This document shows, piece by piece, positions 17,133 to 23,132 of a stretch of 23,132 nt of DNA; position 1 is the stretch's first letter; every line of letters starts with the position of its first letter. Position numbers and translations under genes: made by a program. The stretch is from Modestobacter sp. GTDB lineage: Bacteria; Actinomycetota; Actinomycetes; Mycobacteriales; Geodermatophilaceae. The stretch is from the NCBI GenBank assembly GCA_025965635.1, contig JAOPWO010000224.1, positions 1 to 23,132 of the forward strand. Direction: 5' to 3'. The notes under the pieces are model-generated. The model was given only the letters and a program-made list of their open reading frames with translations. It did no database searches and was not told the DNA's origin.

Positions 17133-18125
17133 TCAGTCCTGGGTTGCCTCGTCGAAGACGGTGGTGTCCGCCGACCGCGTGACGTCGAAGGTCGAGCCGT
17201 CATCGAGCGACTCGGCGTAGGCCGAACCCTGGGCCTGGAGGCCGTCCGCGTCGATCGATGCGTCGTCCCGCAGCGAGATCACCAGGTCGTCGAAGGACGC
17301 CTCCGCCAACTCCGGGGACAGCGCGAACGTGTCCACGAAGTAGGCGATGTTCTCTTCCCGGTTCGCCGGGTCCTGCAGGTACTCGACGGCGCGGTTGAGC
17401 GCGGCCACGACCCGCACGGTCTCCTCGCGGTTGTCCTCGAGGTACTGCCGGGAGACGAGCAGCCCGTTGCCGTGTTCGGGGTAGAACTCCTCGACGCCGG
17501 TCAATGCCACGGCGCCTTCGTCCAACGCCATCGCGGCGTACGGCTGCTGGAGCACGGCCGCGGACAGGCTGCCGGCCAGCAGGGACTGGAGGCAGGCCTC
17601 GTCCATGCAACTGAGGAAGGTGGCCTCGCCCTCGGCGACACCATGCTCCGCGAAGAGGTCGAGAGCGAACAGGTGAGTGCTGGACCCGGTGTTGCCGGCA
17701 CCGATCACCGTGCCGGCCAGGTCTTCGATGGCGGAGTACCGGGAGTCCGCGATGAGGCGCATGGGGATGACGTTGTTCACCGATGCGATCGCCACGAGGT
17801 CGGCACCACTGACGGCTGCCCGGATCCCGGACCCCAGCGCAGCCACGTAGGGAACGTCGCCGTTGATCGCTGCGGCCACCGCATTGGCGGACGTGACCGC
17901 CTTGATCTCGACGTCCACACCCTCGTCCGCGAAGAACCCCTTGTCCAGTGCGAGGTATTCGGGAGCGAAGGTCATGGTTCGACCGGGCACGCCGATGGAG
18001 GTGGAGAACTGCTCCTGGCTTCCTGGATCCGGTGCGGGCTCAGGATCCCCGCTGCACGCGGTGAGCGCCATTGCCCCGAGCAGGAGCACGCACGTGGACA
18101 CCTTGGCTTGACGCTGTTTGTTCAT
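17133..18125 (-). CDS. ABC transporter substrate-binding lipoprotein, NitT/TauT (SsuA/NMT1-like) type
   Basis: This 330-residue exported protein has a lipoprotein signal (lysines, hydrophobic core, LTAC lipobox with Cys24) followed by an acidic, Pro-rich linker. The mature part has the periplasmic-binding fold II of the NrtA/SsuA/ThiY family. FAPEYLALDKGFFADEGVDV is near the start, then a domain with VAALGSGIRAAVSGADLVAI and the hinge segment TVIGAGNTGSSTH. These proteins bind small anions or nitrogen and sulfur compounds (nitrate, cyanate, sulfonates, pyrimidine precursors). The ligand is unknown. ATG 18125 follows AAGGTAGGAA. It lies 250 bp from the ATPase gene, a large gap for an operon. 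Confidence 0.88.
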   Translation of the reverse strand: MNKQRQAKVSTCVLLLGAMALTACSGDPEPAPDPGSQEQFSTSIGVPGRTMTFAPEYLALDKGFFADEGVDVEIKAVTSANAVAAAINGDVPYVAALGSGIRAAVSGADLVAIASVNNVIPMRLIADSRYSAIEDLAGTVIGAGNTGSSTHLFALDLFAEHGVAEGEATFLSCMDEACLQSLLAGSLSAAVLQQPYAAMALDEGAVALTGVEEFYPEHGNGLLVSRQYLEDNREETVRVVAALNRAVEYLQDPANREENIAYFVDTFALSPELAEASFDDLVISLRDDASIDADGLQAQGSAYAESLDDGSTFDVTRSADTTVFDEATQD

Positions 18126-18374
18126 TTCCTACCTTCACTGAGGACGAGCCAGATGATGAACAGGGGCGGCCGCGGGGATCGCGGCCTCGCCCGGGATGCT
18201 GGGTTGCGGTCATGACAGGCCGCCGGCCGGCTCCGCGCGGGCAGCACGGGCGGACATGACCCGGCAGGCGTCTCCGGAGAGCAGGCCGGTCCGGGCCCCA
18301 TCCGGTCTGGGTGCCCCATCGGTCCATCCGGACCGGCGGTACCGACGGCCGTGGTGCTGGTGGCAGGCCCCACC
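18126..18374 (-). promoter_or_regulatory. gap between ATPase and binding-protein genes with inverted repeat
   Basis: A 249-bp spacer without a gene. CCGGTCCGG (18286-18294) and CCGGACCGG (18328-18336) form a 9-bp inverted repeat with a 33-base spacer. This could be an attenuating or stabilising RNA structure, or a regulator site serving a separate promoter for the binding-protein gene, whose product is normally needed in excess. Confidence 0.35.
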
Positions 18375-19151
18375 TCAGATGGCGACCCCCTCGGCGACGA
18401 CGAGGTCCCAGATCCGCTCCTCATAGGCGCGGAACTTCGGGTCCCGGAAGACGGAAGGGTCGCGCGGACGGGGGAGGTCGATCTCCACGATCTCCTTGAC
18501 GCGGGCCGGGCCCCTCGTCAGCACAGCGACCTTGTCCGCCAGGAAGACCGCCTCGCTGATCTGGTGCGTCACCAGCACGGAGGTGTGCGGCCGCTCCTGC
18601 CAGATCCGCACCAGCTCTTCCTGCATGAGGCGCCGCGTCTGGGCGTCGAGCGCAGCGAAGGGCTCGTCCAGGAGCAGCAGATCGGGATTCGTCACCAGGG
18701 CACGCGCGAGGTTCACCCGTTGTTGCATGCCGCCGGAGAGCTGGCCGGGGAACTTCTGTTCGTGACCGGACAGGCCCACCAGGTTGATCATCTCCTGCGC
18801 CCTGGCCCTCGCGACCTTCCTGTCGACGCCTTGGACCTCCAGGCCGTAGGAGACGTTGTCGATGGCACGGCGCCACGGGAGCAAGGCTGCGGACTGGAAC
18901 ACCATGGCCCGCCGGTTCGACGGCTGCCCCTTCAGCGACTCGCCGCCCAGCGTGATCGATCCACTGGTGTGCTGCAGCAGACCGGCGAGGACGTTCAGGA
19001 GGGTGGACTTGCCACAGCCACTGGTACCGACCAGGCAGACGAATTCGCCTTCGGCGATGTCCAGGGAGACGTCCTCGACGGCCTTGAACAACTTGGCATC
19101 GGCGACGGGGTATTCAACCTGCACGTTGCGGATCTGGAGCGTGTTGCTCAC
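18375..19151 (-). CDS. ABC transporter ATPase, SsuB/TauB type
   Basis: This 258-residue nucleotide-binding subunit has Walker A GTSGCGKST (42-50), a Q-loop at VFQSAALLPW (Gln86), the signature LSGGMQQR (138-145), Walker B LLLLDEPF (158-165) and the switch His196. LLPWR after the Q-loop and the short C-terminus are typical of the nitrate/sulfonate/taurine importer subfamily. The start is GTG 19151, eight bases after GAGGAG. It lies 55 bp after the permease gene and the two are surely co-transcribed. Confidence 0.93.
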   Translation of the reverse strand: MSNTLQIRNVQVEYPVADAKLFKAVEDVSLDIAEGEFVCLVGTSGCGKSTLLNVLAGLLQHTSGSITLGGESLKGQPSNRRAMVFQSAALLPWRRAIDNVSYGLEVQGVDRKVARARAQEMINLVGLSGHEQKFPGQLSGGMQQRVNLARALVTNPDLLLLDEPFAALDAQTRRLMQEELVRIWQERPHTSVLVTHQISEAVFLADKVAVLTRGPARVKEIVEIDLPRPRDPSVFRDPKFRAYEERIWDLVVAEGVAI

Positions 19152-19206
19152 GGATGAACTCCTCGTAAGGGCGAACGGGAACAGGACGACGCGGCGGACT
19201 CCGAGC

Positions 19207-20046
19207 TCAGCTCCGCCAAGCGCTCAGTCGCTTCTCGAGCCTGGCCAGGGCGCCGCTGAGCAGGACGCCAGCAATGGCGACGATGATCGCTGCGACGAAC
19301 AGCCGGTCGGTCTGGAAGAGCTGACCGGCCTCGACGATCCGGTAGCCCAGGCCCTCGCTCGAGGCGTACAGCTCACCGACGACCATTCCGATCAGCCCGG
19401 TGCCGACGGCAACGCGAAGTCCGGCGATGATGGAGGGCACGGAGCCCGGCAGCACGATCGTCCGGAAGACGGTCAATTGGGAGGCTCCGAAAAGCTTCCC
19501 GACGCTGAGGAGGGTCTTGTCCACCGTCTTGACGCCGGAGATGACGGACATGAGCAAGGGCAGGACGGCCATGATGAAGACCAACGCCACCTTGGGTGCG
19601 ATACCGACACCCATCCAGACGATCAGCAACGGGAGGAAGGCGACGCGGGGAGTGCTGAACAGGAAGTCCACGAACGGGCTCAACGCGGCATGCAGGGTCT
19701 TGTACCAGCCCATGGCCAGGCCCAGCGGGATGCCCACGACGACGGCGAGGACGTAGCCGATCACGAACTCGAGTCCACTGATCTTCATGTCCGTCCAGAC
19801 CAACCCGCTCTGGAAGTACTCGATGCCGGCGGTGACCACGCCGCTCGGGGAACTGACGAAGAACGGCGAGACGATGCCAACGCGGCCACTCACCTCCCAC
19901 AGGATCAGGAACAGTGCGACCGCCAGCACGGAGATCAGGCGATGGTTGGTCCGCCGGTAGAAGGGGATGCCTTTGGCCGGCGGGGAAACCGGGCCGGTTT
20001 CTGCGCCCGGCTTCTCCGGCCGCACGGTCTCTACTGCGCTGGTCAT
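19207..20046 (-). CDS. ABC transporter permease, SsuC/TauC type
   Basis: This 279-residue membrane protein has a cytoplasmic N-terminus of about 35 residues and six hydrophobic segments. The ATPase-docking EAA loop is GASQLTVFRTIVLPGSVPSI (around 188-207). It forms the channel of the NitT/TauT-type importer with the two genes that follow. ATG 20046 has GGAGG six bases upstream. About 165 bp separate it from the asparaginase-like gene upstream. No terminator was seen there, so read-through is likely. Confidence 0.92.
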   Translation of the reverse strand: MTSAVETVRPEKPGAETGPVSPPAKGIPFYRRTNHRLISVLAVALFLILWEVSGRVGIVSPFFVSSPSGVVTAGIEYFQSGLVWTDMKISGLEFVIGYVLAVVVGIPLGLAMGWYKTLHAALSPFVDFLFSTPRVAFLPLLIVWMGVGIAPKVALVFIMAVLPLLMSVISGVKTVDKTLLSVGKLFGASQLTVFRTIVLPGSVPSIIAGLRVAVGTGLIGMVVGELYASSEGLGYRIVEAGQLFQTDRLFVAAIIVAIAGVLLSGALARLEKRLSAWRS

Positions 20047-20212
20047 GGCTTACCTCCAGGTTGGACTTCGAAGAAGCGGTTACGGGGGTCGTTCCGCCGA
20101 GGTGCGAGTCGGCCGGGTACTCGTCCCACGCCTCGAACCGGGGACGCGCGCCTCCGCCGGCATGCCCGAGGACGTCGAGTGCGTCGTCAGCCGGGTCGGG
20201 TCCGCGCTCTGG

Positions 20213-21949
20213 TCAGTGCGTCTCGAACACGCGCTGGAAGCGGTCGAGGTGGCAGACGATCGCCTGCCATTCCTCGGCGGTCACGGCATCGGGGTTGCCC
20301 GCCGGCGGCGGGGCCCCGAACCGCAGGAGGCAGGCCATCAGGAGCAGTCGAGCCTTGGTGGCGGTCAAGTTGCTGCCCGCGATGAACGGGCTGCCCGGCC
20401 TGGTGGGCACCATTCCCTCGGCGTTGCCGCGACCCACCTGCACGACCGGCATGCCCTGCGCTACCGCGCGCCGCAGGGCCCCCATCTGCGCTTCGTCCCC
20501 ACGCCCGAACGGCGCGTTTCCCTCGAGCACGAAACCCGACAGGGGGAAACGGTCCAGATTGCGTTCCACCCGGGCAACGATCTCGATCTCGGTTGCCGCG
20601 TCGTCGTTGTAGTCGTCCATGCCGTAACGGGCGTACTTCACGAAGGACACCTTCGGCATGGCGTCGGCACGCAGCGCCCCGTCGCCGTCCTTGACGCGGA
20701 CCGGCCGATGAGCCGCACCGCCGTCGAGTCGATGCACCCCTGCGGTCTCGGGCGGGATCCGGGTGAGGTTGACCTCCGACCGGTGCGTGTGCGCCTTGGC
20801 CGGCCAGAACGTGAGCATCGGTGCGCCGGGGGCACCGATCGTGCCGATGATGCCGCCGTGGCCGCCGGTGGTGACGAAGCCACCGGGGCGCGCGTCGGCC
20901 TTCTGCCCGTCGCGCGCGGTGAAGATCTGCTCGTCCTGCACCAGGACGGCCCCGACCGCGTCGGCGCCGTCGGACCCCAGGGAGATGCGCGACCGGATGT
21001 AGTCGACGCTGTCGACGATGTTGCGGTCGCCGTCGGCCGACAGGGCACCGTGGGGTCGTTGCGCGGCGTTGCAGCTGATCGGCACGGTTGTGTCGATGAG
21101 CAGGTTGAGCCAGTAGGCGCTCTCCTCCACGGCCGGGCTGCCCTCGAGCCAGATCATCCCGGCGTACGACCCGGTGGTCAGCGTGCTCTGCACGGTGTTC
21201 GTGATCCGGGCCAGCGTGGGCAGGGCAGGCCCCTCGGGGATGTGCGCCGGGCGGTAGTAGAAGAAGTCCTCGCCCCGCACCTCGACCGGGATGTCCCCGT
21301 CACCGACGTCGGTGCGTCGGGCCCCGGGCAGGCCCCCGGTGTAGCCGCCCGACGGAGCCGCCCGGATGAAGTCGAACTGCGCCCTGCCGGCCAGCATGTT
21401 GTTGCGACCGGACTCGTCCAGGCCGAAGCGGTCGATCTCCTCGAAGATGCGGGACGCGTCGGGGTAGAAGGTCTGCCGACTCTCGTCCGGCCCGCTGAGC
21501 GCCACCAGCCCCTGGTGATCCCAGGCCGTGCCGTGCCGGGTGCGCGCCATGTACGGCAACTGCAGCAGACCGTCCTCCGGACCGAGATCCACCCGGTACA
21601 CCGGGGTGTCGGTGTCCGCCGCCCGCTCGCCGAGGAAGGCCCCGTCGGCGTCGAGGTAGCCGTCGGGAGCCGCGTAGAGATCGGCGGCGTCAGCCTCCAG
21701 CGGATGGGCGGTGAAGGCCTCGACGTAGACGGTGACCGGTGCGGCCAGCCGCTGCGGACGCACGATGTCCTCGGGGAGCGGGCGACCGTCGGGCAGGGTG
21801 AGCAGCGGGAGCCCGTGCCGCGCCCGGGCCTTGTTGCTGGTCACCAGCGGCTCGCTGTTCTGGATGGTCGCTGTCGCCCCGCTGAAGACAGCGATCCGGG
21901 GGCAGGCGTCCCATTCCAACGGTGGGCGCGGCGGTATGGCGCGGTGCAC
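20213..21949 (-). CDS. oversized asparaginase-like amidohydrolase
   Basis: This 578-residue protein has clear asparaginase/glutaminase traits. RIAVFSGATATI (18-29) stands for the TGGTIA nucleophile loop (candidate Thr26). AYWLNLLIDTTVPISCNAAQ with RPHGALSADGDRNIVDSV (278-315) matches the segment after motif 2. GFVLEGNAPFG to MPVVQVGR (472-507) matches the C-terminal lobe. The second catalytic motif, normally HGTDTxEE, reads EGSPAVEE (269-276), so its Thr and Asp are missing. At about 1.7 times the usual 330 residues it holds a long insert between the first motif and the rest. It probably cleaves an unusual amide, or has another role. GTG 21949 follows GGAG by seven bases. It is the first gene of the minus-strand cluster. 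Confidence 0.72.
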   Translation of the reverse strand: MHRAIPPRPPLEWDACPRIAVFSGATATIQNSEPLVTSNKARARHGLPLLTLPDGRPLPEDIVRPQRLAAPVTVYVEAFTAHPLEADAADLYAAPDGYLDADGAFLGERAADTDTPVYRVDLGPEDGLLQLPYMARTRHGTAWDHQGLVALSGPDESRQTFYPDASRIFEEIDRFGLDESGRNNMLAGRAQFDFIRAAPSGGYTGGLPGARRTDVGDGDIPVEVRGEDFFYYRPAHIPEGPALPTLARITNTVQSTLTTGSYAGMIWLEGSPAVEESAYWLNLLIDTTVPISCNAAQRPHGALSADGDRNIVDSVDYIRSRISLGSDGADAVGAVLVQDEQIFTARDGQKADARPGGFVTTGGHGGIIGTIGAPGAPMLTFWPAKAHTHRSEVNLTRIPPETAGVHRLDGGAAHRPVRVKDGDGALRADAMPKVSFVKYARYGMDDYNDDAATEIEIVARVERNLDRFPLSGFVLEGNAPFGRGDEAQMGALRRAVAQGMPVVQVGRGNAEGMVPTRPGSPFIAGSNLTATKARLLLMACLLRFGAPPPAGNPDAVTAEEWQAIVCHLDRFQRVFETH

Positions 21950-21997
21950 TGAGAGCTCCGTTCTCGTGATTGCCCCAGAGCTACGGCGAACCGGGTG

Positions 21998-22045
21998 CAG
22001 AAACCTTTCTGGAGATGAACCTAGAAGTCGGTTCTTTCCGCGCAA
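21998..22045 (-). promoter_or_regulatory. candidate promoter and operators of the catabolic cluster
   Basis: In an unusually A+T-rich patch for this window, reading leftward, TTGCGC (22045-22040) and TAGGTT (22023-22018) are spaced by 16 bases like -35 and -10 boxes. GAACC/GGTTC (22017-22021 and 22030-22034) is an inverted repeat straddling the -10. CAGAAA-CC-TTTCTG (21998-22011) is a second one just downstream. They lie 50-95 bases before the asparaginase-like gene. IclR is the obvious candidate ligand. All of this is inference from position and symmetry. Confidence 0.45.
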
Positions 22046-22948
22046 TGAGCATTTCGTTTCGCGCAGATCACGTGTTGTGGGGCTGCGGCCCTGCCGGTGG
22101 TCGCGCCTGAGCCCGGCCGTCGACGTCACGCGCTGGCACAGCCCGACCCCCACCGCGGGAGCCAGCCGGGGCGCCGGGACCGCTACGGGCGATCCGGCCC
22201 GGGGGACGACGCGGTGGCATCCGCGTGCGCCGCTGCAGGTCGGCCGGCGCACCACGTGCGCATCCCCCTCATGGCCGGCGCGAGCCGCGCCGACGAGGAA
22301 GCTGATCGCCTCACCGGCCGGGATCCAGGTGAGGGGCGGTTGCGGCCGTTCAGACGGCTCCCTGATCTCAGCCATGCGCGGTCTCCCCTCCATCGGTGGT
22401 GGCGATGGGAGCCACGGCCCTGCGGCATCGACGTGGACGCTGTCGCCGTCCCGGTAGATCCCCGGAAGGAGCTCCAGGGCGAGCGGGTCGGCGATGGCAT
22501 GGTGGAGGAGCCGCGCCAGCGGCCGGCCTCGATGACTACGACGCCGCTCCCGCCCCGGACCGGGCGCTGATCGCCGGGCTGGCCACCTGCCGCTACCTGG
22601 AGCCGCCTCCTGGGGCGACGTCCTCGGTGACACCACCGTCGCCGCCGCCGTGCTCGACCTCCACGGCGACAGGCCCCAACCCCGTGCAACCACTCCACCC
22701 ACGCGGCGTGGACGCCGCCCTGCGGCTGCGCGCCCAGGGGCCCGCTCCCGCCGACGTCACAGCGGACGAGCCGGACCTCGCCCTGGCCGCCCTGGTGCGC
22801 TGCGTCGAGGACGAGCGCTGCAACGGGTCATTCCGGCACCCCGCCGTCCTGCGCGTGACCACCCGCAAGGGGCGGGGAACTCGAGGCCCGCGTCGGGGAT
22901 CTCACCACGCTGCCCGACCTCGGCGGGAGAGCGCTGAGGTCGGGGCAG
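22046..22948. other. 900-bp stretch without an intact gene
   Basis: Frames on both strands stay open because of the high GC content, but none shows a complete domain. A ClpB-like fragment is listed separately. On the plus strand, protein-like pieces in different frames (DYDAAPAPDRALIAGLATC near 22545-22600; DEPDLALAALVRCVEDERC near 22765-22825; ELEARVGDLTTLPDLGGRA near 22878-22935) look like a frameshifted, decaying gene of unknown family. Confidence 0.4.
22420..22530 (-). pseudogene. fragment resembling the C-terminus of a ClpB/ClpC chaperone
   Basis: The minus strand reads GRPLARLLHHAIADPLALEL, then LPGIYRDGDSVHVDAAG. This follows the end of the Clp ATPase small domain (ARPLxRxIxxxIxDPLAxxLLxG, then GDxVxVD). 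The expected preceding Clp sequence is absent: upstream of RPL the frame becomes low-complexity arginine-rich sequence, so only about 36 codons remain. A chance resemblance cannot be excluded. Confidence 0.35.
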
Positions 22949-23132
22949 TCACCGCTCCCGGACTGCGTAGGTCAGGTGGGTCACCCGCTGCGTCGGCTCC
23001 GCGCGGACCGGCTCGAGGGCCACGCGGCCCGCGTCCACGCCTTCGAACAGGCGGATTCCGGAGCCGAACAGCACGGGTGACAGCGCGGTCGTGAACTCGT
23101 CGATGAGGCCGGCGTTCACGTACTCCAGGATC
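22949..23132 (-). CDS. RibD/dihydrofolate-reductase-family protein, C-terminal fragment (cut by window edge)
   Basis: The last 60 codons of a gene that begins beyond the window. The fragment YVNAGLIDEFTTALSPVLFG, then SGIRLFEGV and VTHLTYAVRER before the stop, is the closing part of the RibD C-terminal reductase fold. Uncharacterised actinobacterial 'dihydrofolate reductase family' proteins share this fold. The NADPH-binding N-terminal part is not visible, so substrate and exact length cannot be given. Confidence 0.82.
   Translation of the reverse strand, partial: ILEYVNAGLIDEFTTALSPVLFGSGIRLFEGVDAGRVALEPVRAEPTQRVTHLTYAVRER

Overview
The window is a very GC-rich stretch with GTG/TTG starts, purine-rich ribosome binding sites and short ATGA/GTGA gene overlaps. 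The furA-katG pair, the BldC/excisionase-type HTH protein and the PAS-GAF-SpoIIE phosphatase all point to a high-GC actinomycete. A relative of Geodermatophilaceae (Blastococcus/Modestobacter/Geodermatophilus) is my guess, not a demonstrated assignment.

Layout. (1) 1-3994, minus strand: a xanthine dehydrogenase operon xdhA-xdhB-xdhC, with xdhC cut by the window edge. (2) 3995-5854: a 610-bp divergent intergenic region, a small HTH DNA-binding protein with a Pro/Arg/Gln repeat tail, and a metallo-beta-lactamase-fold hydrolase. (3) 6192-8963, plus strand: a peroxide-stress unit of a perfect 15-bp palindrome, furA, katG overlapping it by 10 bp, and a strong hairpin terminator. (4) 9284-11865: a PAS-GAF-PP2C phosphatase regulator and a conserved membrane protein of unknown role, followed by about 440 bp with no confident gene. 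(5) 12309-21949, all minus strand: the most interesting part. In transcription order it holds an oversized asparaginase-like protein, a NitT/TauT-type ABC importer (permease, ATPase, lipoprotein), a RutB-like cysteine hydrolase, an MFS transporter, and three small genes that together make a nitrile hydratase/thiocyanate hydrolase-family metalloenzyme whose beta subunit is split in two. A terminator follows, then an IclR regulator gene. (6) 21950-23132: a promoter/operator region, a degraded stretch with a ClpB-like C-terminal fragment, and the C-terminal end of a RibD/dihydrofolate-reductase-family protein.

How the genes may work together. Section 5 looks like a complete uptake-and-hydrolysis route for a small C-N compound. 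The ABC importer would bring in the substrate. The Co-type (CTLCSC) enzyme would hydrate a C-N triple bond, in a nitrile, cyano-amino acid, cyanamide or thiocyanate. The amidase-like proteins (RutB-like and asparaginase-like) would release ammonia from the amide or carbamoyl product, and IclR would control expression. The substrate cannot be read from the sequence. The three-gene split (beta N-domain, beta C-domain, alpha/gamma) is that of thiocyanate hydrolase and of the toyocamycin nitrile hydratase ToyJKL, as I recall these families.
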